Assembly: GCA_020627925.1 (NCBI GenBank)
Contig: JAHDFY010000005.1
Coordinates: 61,608 to 125,607, forward strand
DNA length: 64,000 nt
Source: a bacterium
GTDB taxonomy: Bacteria; Patescibacteriota; Gracilibacteria; Absconditabacterales; Absconditicoccaceae
Direction of reading: 5' to 3'
A program made the translations under genes and the position numbers. A model generated the notes under the pieces. That model was not told where the DNA came from. It saw only the letters and a program-made list of their open reading frames with translations, and did not search any database. Positions 29,201 through 43,244 of the stretch are shown in pieces; the first letter of the stretch is position 1, and each line of letters starts with the position of its first letter.

Positions 29201-32200
29201 TGGAGGAGAACCAGATAGTTTTGCTGATGTTAATCAATTCTTTTTTGAAGATATGGATTTGGATGGAGCGAAAGATATTGTGCTCAATACCAATGCTGGT
29301 GAAGTCAAAATAATCTATGGAGGAACAACAGCATCAGGAGATACCTATGTTTCCAATAGTGTTTTGGGATGTGATAGCGAATGGCAACAAAGACAAGCAG
29401 GTAGTCAATTGTTGGTCAGACAGTATGGTTCGACGATTGATGATACACTCAAAATTGTTGATAATAGTTTATTGCACCGAGAAGGACTTGATGCAGATGA
29501 TGAATTAGGAGACATTTTGACTCAGGATGTATCAGGGAATATTCCTCAATTAATTCCTGGACAAACAGGTCTTGATATGTCTACATTCAATCCATTAGGA
29601 ATTCTTGATGATACAACAGATGCTATTTTGAGATGGACGGTATCACCGATCCAAGATGTTCCTAGTTATGAAACACTGACCGTTGATCAACTCAGATATG
29701 TTGCAATCAACCAAATAAGGCCAGAAGACGACATCGAAGTATTCAAAAAATACGAAGATCTCAATGGTGGTTTTCTTATGTCATGAGATGTAGTCAAAGT
29801 AACGGTTAACATTGAAGGAACAAGAGCAGAAAAAATGACCTATATTGATCAATTGCTTGGTCCTTGGGTTGTCGATGTCAATGCAGCAGGTTATGTGACA
29901 TCATTCAACACAGGTTCGCTCAATGACGATATACTATACAAGCCGTTGCCTGACACAGATTATTTGTTGATGATTGATAATATTGATCTACAAAATACTA
30001 ACCAGATGTTATTCACGTACGACGTGGTATACAACGGAGGACCATTGGTACGTATTGATGTCAATCACGTCAACGAGCAGGATGATGAGTATCCAGACAT
30101 TCAAGTGTATCCGTTGGATGGATGTTTGCAGTATCGCCGAGATCTCATCAATACGGTGGATAATTTGTTGGTCTTCAGAGACTACAGAGAAGAACAAAAA
30201 GACTTGTGAGCAACGCTCTCTAATTATGTCGATCAACAAAATCAGCAATCACAAAACCATATAGGAGATATGACCAATGCAGTGACGGATGTTATCGGTA
30301 ATCAAAGTACGGATGATCTGCAAGATATTACCTCATTGGGAGATGCATGGGATTTTTGATCTATTTTTGAAGGATTTGGTGAAGATCTATTGCAAGGAAA
30401 TGGACAATTGAATTTGTGAAATATTGATTTAAACTTTTTTGAAGAAGAGTTTGGTGTTGTCAATGATTTTATTGATGATGCGCTCAAAGGACTATGTCAA
30501 TGATTCCAACTAGAAAACGAATGATGTTCGGGATTGCCAATGCCATTCAATATGGCGTTCCTTGCACCGGGAGAATATAATATATTTGGATGTAAACCTA
30601 ACTTCCCAACAATTAATCGTTTTTTCCCCGACGACAAAGGATTTCCTGTCTTTTGGTTTCCGGGAACATTACAAACCAATGTTGGTCCAATGCCGTTCCC
30701 ATGGGGTCCACAAATGCTATCACAAGTGGATGATTTTGGTTATGGATTCCCTTCCGAGTGAGGAACATATCCATCGATGGTAAGAGTCTATCTTGCTCCT
30801 ACCTTGACAATGAAACTTGGTCTTGCTGTGTGTCTTTGACCACAAGCAGGGTTTAATAACATACCTGCTCCTTTTCAAGATTTGGGAGGTAACTGTGTAG
30901 TACTTTCTATCCCAACACCACTTGCATGTGGTGACGACAGTGGCGGTGAACAGTGAGTTGATCCTGATCTGTATGATGCGCTACAAGGAGGAGACTGTAG
31001 TGCTCCACCTATTACTCCAGAACAACCAGGAGACACAGCGACATCGCCATGGAGCTTACAAGTAGCAGAGCCAAATGGAAGTATGAGACCACCATTTCCT
31101 GATGGAGTCTATGGATGATTTATCCAATTTGAATCATCGCCAATTTTGCGTGATAGCAGTATAGAAAAAACACAAGGAGCAGAACTCAAACCAGGAGAAA
31201 GACTAAAAACACAAATACAATGAGGAATGCAAGCAGTCAAAGGACTGGTAAAATGTATGGTAACAGACTGGATGGACAGACAGTTGAGGTATATTATCAA
31301 TAATCTTACCAACATGACGGTTGGCGTGTATCTTCCTGATATTGCACAACTTGTTGAATGATTTGACCAGCTAACTATTGATGAATTTAATCAAAGAATT
31401 GATAGTCTCAAAACCTCACAAAATAAAGTACAAAAGAATGAAGAGTACAAACCATGAGATGTGTTAGGAAATGTTGGTGTGGCAGCGATGAGACAAACAT
31501 GGCTACAAAAAGGAAAACTTCGCGAACTATCAGATGGTGCATCTAATCCATTTGATGCAGTTTCTACCATGTTTAATGCAGTGCCATTGGTTAATATCAA
31601 CACAAGAGATGTCAATGTGACGATCCCGATGATTTATTCAGAAGATGTGCGTGCATACACGACCTATCTTCAATGATGGCTGGATGAAAATAGAGGAAGA
31701 CTGCAAGAATGGGAAGGAATCCTACAAGGAGCTCTTGGGCTATGTGGTCAAGAACTCACGCCAGACCAAATCAAAAACGGTATTTCTAAGCTTGAGCAAG
31801 ATGTCAACAACGCACCACAAGACATCAAAGCACAGATAAGCAAGATGCAAACAACCGTGAGGGATAAACGAACCAATATGAACAGTGAGCTCAAAAAACT
31901 ACAACAATGTAAAGATGACCTAGCCAATGGAGGAGATGCTGCAGCATGTGGAGGGCAGTCTGCAGAGGTGCTCAACCAGCAAATTAGCAATTTGGATTCC
32001 TACGCAGGAGTCAACAATCAATGTATGAGTTTCCTTTTTGGAAATAAAGTGAACGGAAATTTTCAAACAGATATTGTCAATACTGACCTGAGTAATTTTA
32101 TTACTTTTCAAGAAAACTCACAACAAGTAATTAGACAAGTGAGACAAAATTTGAGAATTCTTGAAAAATATAGACAGTACCCATTCCAGTTGTACGAATG

Positions 32201-35200
32201 GGTGCATATTTGGGATAGATATTTGAGTGAATTATCTTCTGTCTTGGATAGCTTCCTGTGATCAATTATGCACTGGATACAACAAAACGCCAGAAGATTC
32301 GAAAAATGGGTTGATGCAATCATTACACTGATTGGGGTGATCAAAACACGACAAGCAATTATTGATTTGAGTGTGAATCGATCATCCACATGTTCAAAAT
32401 GTACCAATGAAAACTACGATAATTACTCGTGTAAACTCTCATTTTTATGTGTAGAGTTACCAATTATTCCTATACCAAAATTTAAAATACCAAGCATCTT
32501 CCTCGATTTTTCTCATATTGATTTGGGGATAGATATCCTTTTACCAAAATTCAATTTTGTTCCGACAAGAGTGCCATTGCCACAGTTGCCTAATCTACCG
32601 TCACCTCCACAGGTCAACGTAGATATCAACTTAGATTTGAAACTAGGAACAAAGTTTGATAACGAATTAAACTTATTCGGAAATCTTGTACTCAACCTCA
32701 ATAGGGGACTTGATATTGGTTCCTTATCAATACCCAATATTCCACTATTGCCAGAACCACCAGATTTACCACCACTTCCATCAGTATTACCAACATTGGA
32801 GATGGAACTTCCATTGCTACCACCAGCGCCCAAGATTCCAAATCTTTCACCTGAAGTACAGACAGTAATTGATATTTTGGATGTAGTAGGAAAGATCTAC
32901 TGTATCTTCAAATCAGGTATTGGATTGGTTTCAGAACCTTGAGTAAAAACAAGAATTGAACAAATGACTCAAAGAGAGTGGAATGTTCCATTCTTTGATT
33001 CGCTCGATTTGACAAGTCTCAATCAAGATAATCCATTGCGTGGATTTGATTGGAAACTTGATGCGTACTTTGAATTTAATTATAACTTCACGTACGTGTA
33101 TGATTTGGTAAAATGATTTGCTGATATCTCAAACCAAGCAGTGAACCAAGTTATTGTACAACCGACCAATGAATGAATAGAAGAATTCAACAAAACCATC
33201 AATGAAGGAGCACAAAAATATGTACCGGATTTTTCAGAGCAAAATATTGATCTTAATATCAACATTCCATGAACAAACCCGCAAACAAACCTTTCATGAC
33301 AAACGTCACTCCATTGGAATACTATTGCAGATCATATCGTATCTGCGATCCCTGGACCAAAACGTTATGAACAAATGATCGAAGTAGATGAGGCATATGA
33401 AATTGTAAGAAAAGGTCTTATTCTATTGCAAAACTCAGAAATGTTTGCTCGTGGAAAACCAGAAAGTAAAAAATTGGTAACCCAAGCGTTTGATTTGATC
33501 GATGCAGACAAACAAGTACTTCCTAATCATGAGTGAGTAAAAGCTATTCAAGAAGATGTGCAAGAAGTTATCAAAACTAAAAAAGATGAAGTGCTTGCTA
33601 TTGCTGATATGATAGAAACGGATTATGACACATTCCTTGATTCAATGGGAACAGCGACATTGGTAAATAAAACACTAGATAAAACAAGTTATACGACCAA
33701 TCTTTTTGATACTAATCCTGTGATCAAAAAAGCACTTGAAGAACAAGAACACCCAATGAGATCTTATCTTGAGTTGCATGATCAAATGCTTGATGGCTTT
33801 GATGCTGCATTGCAACGTCATTCTCCGCAACAGCTTCACATGGACATAGAAACACATGACAAAATCCAAGGACAGGTCAACTATCTCAAAACATCGGTGT
33901 GAGTCTTGATTGACGTGCTCAATGAAGAAGTAGGTGATACACAAGAGCTACACGATCGTTTGGAACGCGCCAAAAAGCTACAATATGTCAAAACAGAAAA
34001 ATCTAATGCTCAAAAACTTATGGAGCATGCAATGAAAACGAAAGCTTATTGTCCAGCAGATGTACCACTGCTACAAGAGCAAAACAACCAAAAAGAGGAA
34101 GCTATCACGTCCGATCACTCTTTGACGATTGCAGCAGTGACAGATCCACTAAGCGATCCTGCTTCATTGTACGTTCCTACGTATCATTATGAGTCACAAG
34201 TACCATTATATGCGCAAGCAGGTGGAGGAGGAAATAATCCAGCAAGTGCACAAAATTCTGTTATGCAATATCTCAACTTCAAAGAATACCTGCAAGGAAT
34301 TTATGTGAGAGGTCAATCGAGATTCATCAATGTCGTGCACTCTACATGGCACGCACTGCGCGTAGATGACAACTATCTTTTGGTTGATATCAACCAAGAT
34401 GATAAAGATGATATAGTGATGCGAACTAATGATACCGTGTATATCAAGTACTCTGATCAAAAAGACCATGTTGGACCAGCAACAGGAGAAGTGTACTTTA
34501 CCACATTGTATGAATTTGCTACGATTCAATCTATTGATAATTTGGCAAATCGTACCCAAAATACACAATGATATCTGACGGCCAAGAACAGTAACTTCAA
34601 AATGTATATGCCTCATTATGAAGTAAAAAATTTCTTTGTCAGTGGTGAATGATTTGAGTGAGTAAGTTATTCATGGAAAAACTCATCATTCCAAAACAAA
34701 GAAGAATCTGTTGATGGTTACTTAGTTCAAGTGGTATTGAGAGCTGATGTTAACCATACCAAAAAACAAACAGCTGCATATCTTGATGATGATCAAGATG
34801 TTACACAATACATTTTGATGTTACCAGATGGTCAAACACAAGAAAATGCAAGAATATTGGTGCCTGATTACTTGCCATTAGCAGCGGTTGACGATTACAT
34901 GACAGGAACGATTATGAAAGTAGGAAATTATCTTAATTCCAATGATCTTATCTCGTATGCGTTGACTGATGTACCGAGAAAATGGTATTACTCAAGAATC
35001 ATCTCATTAGAAAATATTGGAACAGCACAAAACCCAGTCTATATCAAACAGTCACCTTGGTCTCAACAAATACTAGGAGGGCAACAAATTATTGCAGACG
35101 AAGAACCACCGATTCCTACGATTACATTAGTGAGAAACGCAACAAGTGAAATTGTTGACGAATGAAATAATCTGGACGGATATATCAACACAAGTTATGA

Positions 35201-36116
35201 TATGGTCGTACAATGGGAAGATAACGTCGCTGTAGAATCAAACGCGATTTATCAATCAGGGGTACTTCTTGCAAGCAATAGTGGCGATACAAGTGTGCTG
35301 ACAGGTCTTTTCTTTGATGATTTGGCCCTTTCAAGTTATCAAATCACTGCGGTGGATATAAACGATAATGACGCAGAAGACGAAACACTGCTTACTATCG
35401 ATATACCTAATTTGGAAATTACACAAATTGATGAAGTGCCATGAGGAAGAGACGTAATCACTAACCTTGACCAGGACCTTGATGAATGAAACATTAGATT
35501 TGAGAGAAACAGATTTGGATTGCGAGAACGCATTCAAGGTATGACCGGAGGAGTCTTGACAGAACTGTATCCTATCACGGTAGGGCAGTTCATTACGACT
35601 GGAGGAGTCTTTGAAAAAAATCCAAACATCGAACTAAAAGATAGCAATAATAATCTCATTGCTTCGCTCAATCCAGAACATGGTGAACTCTTTGTGTCCC
35701 CAAGTTATCAAGCACAAACACAAGTACGTGTTGGACTAGAACAACACATCCCAATCATGCAAGTATTCGATACCAACTTACAAAGCGTGCTATTTGCTAT
35801 GTATTTGAAACCACAGGCATTGGTCGGAGCAAACCCGATACAACTTTTGAATGGAAGCTACTCGCTACAACCACTCAATGAAGCTCACTTTGGCGAGTTC
35901 TCTGATGGAACATGTGTGCAAAATGCAGCAAGTATTTGTGAGTTGTATGTGTCACCAACAGGAAAAATGTATATTCCTGAACCTTTCCATACAACATTAC
36001 AAGCGACCTATCAATTCAATACTACACAAAAAACAATTACCTATAAGTTTGCATCACTACAAGGAGCACCTATCGCTTCCGTAACATTCCAAATGGAACC
36101 TATACAAGTACAATAA
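23289..36116 (+). CDS. Giant exported multidomain surface protein
   Basis: A single frame of 4275 residues holds from ATG 23289 to TAA 36114, interrupted only by several dozen UGA (Gly) codons. Residues 10-32 are a signal or anchor segment. Residues 1137-1655 contain Ig-like beta-sandwiches (VISATDRFGNEI, LTVTDIWENEIPG). Residues 1880-2020 carry three FG-GAP-like calcium loops (GDLNNDGLIDLI, GDVDGNDYNDIIIR, DMDLDGAKDIVL), and another lies near 3695 (VDINQDDKDDIVM). Residues 3050-3190 are proline-rich (LPQLPNLPSPP). Residues 3400-3620 are charged helices, and the C-terminus is beta-rich. It is probably a cell-surface adhesin or contact organelle; an interaction with a host cell is inferred from the lineage only. 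It heads a run with the three following genes. Confidence 0.9.
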
Positions 36117-36149
36117 TAGTACTGCCTTTTTGTTCATAAACCTGATACT

Positions 36150-37112
36150 ATGAAACAACTACTACTATGTTGCCTCGTGCTCTTTTGTTTACCATCATTA
36201 TCTTTTGCCAATTTTTCCAGTACGGATTGTCCCCTATTGGATGGATATTTTGGCGATGATGGAAAGCCACGTGACGAAAATGATCTGGATAATGCATGGA
36301 GTAGTTTGTTTGATGGTGGTGAGTGAAGCCCGGAGGCAGCAGCATTGGAGATTTATCCAAAAGAAAATATACAACAAGCACTAGAAAACCTCAAAGGATA
36401 TTGTTGTCAACAAGGTTACAAAAAAGATGGATTCTGTAAGTCAGTCAATGTTGATGCTCCTCGTTGGGCGGAGTCAAGATTCTTGTATGACCATTTGATT
36501 GACGTAGGGTTTAGGCATCTAGACGGGATAACAAAGGAATCATACCGTTATCCTCTTATGGCTGATCCCGATCCACAAGGAAATAAACGAAGAACAGAAA
36601 TCGCAAAAAAAGCGCTTGATCCTAATGGTGCGATACCTTTGGATATAGTCAACACGTTTGAGGAATATCGATATGATGCAGAAGATGGTACAAAAAAACC
36701 AAGTATTGCTCGTATTCAACACATAGATACCAACAGTAACTTTGAACAAGCAATGACCAAATATGCATGAGACAATTACAAAGATTTTGGGCTTGCATCA
36801 AAATATTATATCGCTTGTTATTCTGCATTGTTTCTCAATCCAGCCAAAGCAAAAAATGGAACAAAAAAATCAACCTATGAAGGATGTAGGAGGTTAGCAA
36901 ACGAGAGAATCAATAAAGAAGTGACCTATGTAAAGGTACTAGAAATTGAACAAGGAGCACATATGTTACAAAAAAACATAGCAAACTACACAGCAGAATA
37001 TTTTGTACAAAATAGAATGGTTAACCTTGTTGATAAGCGAGGAAACCTCGGAACGATGTTTAATTATTTAGCAAGAAAAACACAAGGAACACATAATTGT
37101 TCTAGTGGCTAA
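36150..37112 (+). CDS. Secreted Cys-containing protein of unknown function
   Basis: The protein has 320 residues with two UGA codons. Residues 1-20 are a signal peptide (LCCLVLFCLPSLSFA). The mature part is helical and Lys-rich, with a CCQQGYKKDGFC cluster at about 89-100 and further Cys at 235, 255 and near the C-terminus, consistent with disulfides. It begins 33 bp after the giant gene, so a shared transcript and a role in the same surface structure are likely. No family is recognised. Confidence 0.8.
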
Positions 37113-37176
37113 ATGATAATGTTTAAAAATGTCAATATTGTATTGAAAGTGAGTGGATAATCAATAGAGTCATATC

Positions 37177-37190
37177 GCGGCAAATGCCGC
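37177..37190. other. Small GC-rich hairpin in a 269-bp gap
   Basis: A perfect inverted repeat (GCGGCA AA TGCCGC) stands out in an AT-rich gap between 37113 and 37381. It lacks a T-tract. It may be an RNA processing or protein-binding site. The remainder of the gap shows nothing recognisable. Confidence 0.35.
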
Positions 37191-37381
37191 AAAGAGGTGC
37201 GAACTGCAAGTATATTTTGTTGTCCATCTCTTTTTCCGTTTTCCAAAAAATATATATAATAATAAACATATGTCATCTCTTATCATTCTTGCTTCGTCAC
37301 AAAAATAGCAAAAATAACAAAAGAAATATATGCTATAAAGGATAGTAAAAAGAAGTTTTTATGTAGTATTATTGCAAAACT

Positions 37382-40300
37382 ATGAAGCAATGGTGAAATG
37401 ATAGCAATACTTTTTCTTTGGATGGATTAGAAAATTCCCAGGTAGAACGACTTGATGTCAATGCTTGGGAAAATGGGACAATAGACAATGAACGTGCCAG
37501 CGCTCTTATGGAGGCGATGGGGCATGAAATTTTGCTATCGACAAAAAAAGAGAAAAAAATAGCAGAAGATATGTATGCAAACATGGCCCAAGAAATCAAA
37601 GATGGTCGTGTGAGTGGAGAACAATTTTGACAATGGTTTAAAGATAAGTGGAAGCAAATACAAAAACAACCACATGGTGGAAAAAATATTGCTCGCTGGT
37701 TGCTTTCTATGTTTCAAAAGCTGTTGTATGAAACGGGTTTGGATAATTTTTATAAAACAGGAGCAAAAGCAGGAAAAGCAAAAATAGCAATGACTATGCT
37801 CTTGTTGGTGACTTGATCAAATATTGCACAGGCAAAAAAGCAACATGAGCAAGAGTTGACAAAAGTACTGTCATCCAACGAAAAACCAACACGAAACACA
37901 AGTAGTAATTTATTACACCATTCAGAAACTATACAAACATTTGAACAAAACAAAGAAACGGAAAAAAAAATGGCGGAAGAATTGTATCAAACAAAAATAC
38001 AGCTAAAAAATGTTGCTACTGAACTCAATGTGTTATTAGAAACAAAAGAATACTCTCCCGAACAAGTAGATAAGCTTAAAAGTGTCTACCCAAATTTTGT
38101 TGCCTTAATGAAAAAAGGAAACAAAGAGCAAAGAAAAGGAGCGATTCAAATGTTGTACGGTTGGATGGTAGCAAATGACCAAGATTGCTATAATGCATTT
38201 TCTAAACACTATTACAAAGCGCCAGGTTATAAATTCGATTCCCAAAAAGAACGAGAAGCGTTTACCAAAGAATGGGCAGTGCTTGAACTTGTTCCTTATC
38301 TACAAAAAAGATATTACCAAACGGTCATAATACCTCGTGAAGAAGATATCAGGGCTAAAACAAGCCGTGTTTACAAAGAAGAAATTGATCGTCGTAAAGA
38401 ATCAAAAAATATTTGGGTGCAACAAGAAACAACACAGTTTGAAGCAGATAAAAAAGCTTTTGAAACCTTCGCAAAAGATCTACAATCACTCAATCAAAAG
38501 CAAGAAATACAGCAAATGCGTACTACTATAGAAACTCGTAATAAAGAGTTATTGGAAGCGAAACAAAACCTTTTGAGAAAACATGAACGTGTATTGCATG
38601 GAATTTCATCTCCTGAAGATCTTGCAAAATGATGGAGAGACTTTTCCAAAGATATTCGTTATTACTCTTGGTATCAACAACAAATAAATGAGCTCCATCA
38701 TAATAACCAAGATCAATATCAAGAATACGAAAAAGCCATCCAAAACGTGAATGATTTTGATATAGAGAACATTGACAGGCAGTCAGGAGAAGTAATTATA
38801 CAATATATTAAAGATCTCACAACTGCACTTGAGTGGATTGCTAAAGAGGAGAAGATATTGAATGATGGGCCATGGTTTCATATAAAAAAAGCAGATGAAA
38901 TACTGAGAGAATTGATCACAATAGAGAATGAATTTCTTTTGGATGAATGAATCAAAAATCGTGTAAAAGAGTATCAAAAAACAATCAACATATACAAAAA
39001 AAATGCAGAAGCTTATTTTTACTCCAATAAAAAAATACAAGGTGAAGTTAAAGTAGGTAATTATCGTACCTATGAGTCATTTTTGCATAGAGCAAAAGCA
39101 AAACACAACGAAGATTATATACAATCATTGGGTGACTATAGTGAGCTGTGGCAAATGTATGAAACATCAACACAGCATGGTCTTGCCTCACTTGACAATA
39201 AAATGTTTCCTAGAATTCAGGAATATTACCATAGTGAAAAAGTGTATCATGAGTGAATGACTGTGTACGAAAGAGAGTGGAAAAAAAATAGTCCATATTA
39301 CGCAATAGTGCACGATGGTTTGGTCGGAATCACAAATATGTTTTCAAGTGTTATTGATATTGGTGCAAATACAAGATATATGATTGAGTCGTGGGGTGCA
39401 AATGAGACCAAAATGACCATGCTCAATGATAAATACAATATTCTCAAAAATGCAACAACGATGAAAGTCTATGGAAAAGCAGCGGAACCTCTTTTGTTGG
39501 TTGACAAAAAAACAGGAGATGTTTCCCTCAACATAAATAAAAATAATTTATCATACGCAGTAGGAAGTGTGATTGCTGATTTTCAAATATTGGGTAAGTT
39601 TGCTCAATGAATACAACTGTCAACTAAGATGAGCGCATGATGATCACTATTTACGGCTTCAATGATTAGAGCAGTTCCCGAGCAATTTAAATTGAACAGA
39701 GATCTTGGTCTCACAGAGAGTGAATCGCTTGAGCTTGCTCTTGTCAAGTCTGTGGTGATCTCTGCTATTGAACAGGTAGGAAAAGCAGAAATAGGAAGCT
39801 CATTGCCCCAACTTGCAAAGATGAAGTTACCTAAACCAACCAATGCTCATGCAGCGACAATGCTTGCACAAACTATTGTGAAACCAATGGCTGCACATTT
39901 CAAAATTGGAGTAGAAGAAACAGCGGAGGAATGGTTGCAAGAAATGTCAGAGTATATGATGATCAATCCTTTGTATAACACCATGAAAGGACGAGAAGGA
40001 AAGCAAAAATTAAAGGATACTTACACGGCAGAAGAAATGTTTGCGACTGCTGTGGTGACTATGATTTCCATGAATGTACGTGGAGCAGCTATCAACGTTA
40101 TGGACCTTTCTACCCAGGCAGATGTTATTTTTCAATCTACACAAAATCCAGACTTTGGTGAGCTTATTGATCATAATATTTCTCAATTACTTGCATTTGA
40201 GCAAGGAAAAATTGATGCATCAACAGCAAAAATACAGCAAGCAAAAACCTCGCACGAAAATGAAGCTGATATTGCTATTCACGAACAAGAAATTGCAAAT

Positions 40301-42640
40301 GGACAAAAAACTATCAAAGCACTCAAAAAATGGCAAGAAGTTATTACGCAAGCAAAAAGTAATGGATGGAATTTAGAACAAATCAAAACAAAACTTGAAG
40401 AACTGCAAAACCAAGGTTTTGCAGCGCTACAAGAGCAAATAATGAAAATTGAAGATGTTGATTGGCATCAAAGATATAAACATGCACAAGAGCTTTTGCC
40501 TAGGTTAAATCCTCAGTCGCAGCACTACAATAATGAAATGGACAAAGATGTCCAAGAAGAATTAGAACAAGCACACAAGGCGCACAATGATTTAGAAGGA
40601 TATGCAAAACTTAAAGCAAAAAGAGATTATCTTGAAAAAAACCTTCCTGAACTTACTGACGAAGAAATTTCAACATTGATGTATTTTGGTGTATTGGGGG
40701 TTGCACAAGTAGCAAAACCCCATGCTTGTTTGACACCAGAAGCTTTTCAGTATGCACTTAAAAAAAGTTGAGTAACAAAAAAATCACCTATCCCTGTGCA
40801 CAGCTTCCCACAAGAAATTACACCTGAAAACGACAAAAAATATGATGCAATACAAATGAAGCCTGAACAAAATAGAACTAATGCAGAAAGAGAACGAGCT
40901 AGTAGTTATGAAACAAAAACAAGTAGAGAATACCAAAAATATAAAAAACTAACATCAGATCCCACAAAGTTAGATAGAAAATCAATAGCAGATATTGAGT
41001 GGCTTGTCGCATTTGAAAATCGTACACAAATGTATACATCAACATCTGTATTATATCATTGGTATAAACAAGAATTAAATAACCAAATGCAAAAAATACA
41101 GGCAGATCCGGAAGAGAGAAATGAGTTTTTAGTAGATCTGACCTATATTCATCCTCATAGTAATCAAAAAATAACATTGTCTTTTGAATTGACATTATCT
41201 AGATTTGACCATATTATAACTGGGCATACACTAGCTGGTCAGCGCATTCCGAAATTTTCTCGCTCCTCTCGTAGTGGAATGTTTGTGAATAATTATGACT
41301 TTAATCACATATTATCATTGATCAATAGTTTGCATAATGAAGATATCTCTTCATATATAAAACATAAAACAGAAAACTCAGTAGATCAATCAAATAACAG
41401 TATCGGTTTTGATCTAGAGATTAATGGAATCCAATATCTTCTAAGTATATGAGTAGAGGGAAGAGGTAGGCGTAGAGGAGAATATGTCATCAAAACCCTA
41501 TTTCCTCCAGGAGGAGAGCCTCAAGCAATAAGACTTGGAAGAACATATATAACAAAGATGACAGATGCTATTAGAAAAATAAACGTGCAAAAGTATCCTG
41601 AGGAAGCAAGAGAACAAATTATACGCATAAAACAAAGTATTGACGCAAAAATTATATCTCGTCATACTGGAAAAGATGCTGAAAAATTAAAAAAATCTCT
41701 TGCCAAAAAAGCGAATGAATTGAATAGGATTGTTCATGAAAACCTTGCTAAAAAAATAACCATTTTTACAAACCATTTTGAAGAAGTAAAATGACAAAAA
41801 AGTAGCCAACCACAAGCACAACAAAACATACAAATGCAAGCAGCGTTAAAATCAGCAGTAAGTTATTGTAGTAGGCACAAGTTTACTGTTGAGGCATGAG
41901 CAAACATTGAACTAGAAGCAAAAATTAATCAACAAGCAAATTACCTAAGAAATGCAATCAGGGCAGTATCCGAATTCTATGTCACAAGCATAAAAGAGAA
42001 ACAAGCGACTGCTAAAACATCGGAAGAGGTCAACCAATATGCCTCAGATGCAGAAGCAGTATTGACCTGGATGAGTGATTTTGCACAGACAGAAAAATCG
42101 CTATTACCAAAATGAGTTAAGTCAGGATATCTATGAGTTTTTTACAATGCATTAGTAGAAAGTTTTGTAAAGGATTTTGTCTCTATTCAAGCACTGATTG
42201 CTACCGTAGATCCCCAAAATGCAGAACCCGCATTGATTGGTCAATACATTACCAAACTTGATGCAATAAATAGAGTGCTTTCTTTGGTAAAAAAAGAGAA
42301 AAAGTTATCATCTGCATTGGCAAGAAAAGCAGCAATGAATATTGTTGACCGAAAAAATAATAATCCATCACCAATTGAACAAGAAATGATAAAAATTAGA
42401 GATATTGTAGAAGTTTATCTGATTGAGTCTGTGGAGGAACGTATTCAAAATGCAACCAATGTTACACAAGCAAAGAGAATAGCAAGTAATTTGGCAGCGT
42501 TGGCAGAAAATATCAAATTGATCATTACTAATAATCAATTAAGATATCCTGTTGCATCAGATAAATTCCATACGCTAGTATTAGTTACTGAAGAATTGCA
42601 ATTAGAAGCAGAAGTGAAAGTAGAAGATTTGTCACAATAA
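37382..42640 (+). CDS. Large membrane-anchored helical protein with a possible RNase-like domain
   Basis: One frame of 1752 residues with thirteen or so UGA codons. Residues 1-130 are soluble; 135-152 a hydrophobic segment (IAMTMLLLVTGSNIAQA) that could be an internal signal anchor. Long charged coiled-coil helices follow (residues 200-440, 930-1100 and 1390-1750). Residues 1265-1380 differ: FDHIITGHTL, then SSRSGMF and a helix, and YVIKTLFPPGG at the end. That order (His motif, Ser/Thr-Phe motif, helix, strand ending T-x-x-P) recalls the RNase A-like or BECR-fold tips of contact-dependent toxins. The match is by eye and the domain is internal, which is unusual for a toxin. The gene is probably cotranscribed with the next one. 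Confidence 0.85.
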
Positions 42641-42661
42641 TAAATAGTTTATTTACTCAGT

Positions 42662-43156
42662 ATGTTGAAAAAAATGGAGATAGTAAAAGGAGAGTCGGTG
42701 TCTGACTTGAGAAAGAGTAGTGAACCTCAAGACCAAATCGTTTCTCAAGACAACAAAAAAGAACTACACCATATATTGACTATGAAATGAGAAAAGAAGA
42801 AACCATGACAAGAAGAAAGGCAGTGAGAAAGCCCTAGTGCAGCGAACGATGTTTCCAAAACGCTCGCTGATTTGATCAGCAACAAAAAAACAATAGATTT
42901 GGATGATGCTGAGTGAGTAAAGGAGTGGATAGCGTTGCAAAAACAAGGGGACATACAAGCTGCACGCGAACGATATAGCGAAGCACAAGGATGGATAGAT
43001 AATCCTTGTTTTATCAATAATTCTATAGAGGAAACCATTGGATATGTCAAAGAAATGATAGAAGTATTCTCTAGTGTTTCCGAAGAAGAAACGGGTTTAA
43101 TGCTTCAAACGCTCATTGGCTCACTACAACGTGAATTGCAAGAGCTAGAATCCTAA
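42662..43156 (+). CDS. Small soluble acidic/helical protein
   Basis: The protein has 164 residues with four UGA codons. It has no signal peptide or membrane segment. The N-terminal 75 residues are polar and likely disordered; the C-terminal half is helical (EETIGYVKEMIEVFSSVSEEE). It starts 21 bp after the 1752-residue protein and ends 9 bp before a strong terminator, so it closes that operon. A chaperone or immunity role for its large neighbour is possible but unproven. Confidence 0.75.
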
Positions 43157-43165
43157 AAAAAACGT

Positions 43166-43192
43166 GAGGGCCAATCAGCCCTCTTTTTTTTA
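43166..43192 (+). terminator. Intrinsic terminator
   Basis: A 6-bp GC-rich stem (GAGGGC / GCCCTC) with a 6-nt loop and eight T residues. Confidence 0.9.
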
Positions 43193-43244
43193 TTAATCTG
43201 CTGGACTTTGTACAAAAAATACCTACAATTAAAATAATTAGTTA

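Noticed and set aside
23289..36116. Many separate short genes or pseudogene decay over 12.8 kb
   Set aside because: All pieces are in one frame and are separated only by UGA; no UAA or UAG interrupts them, so it is one gene.
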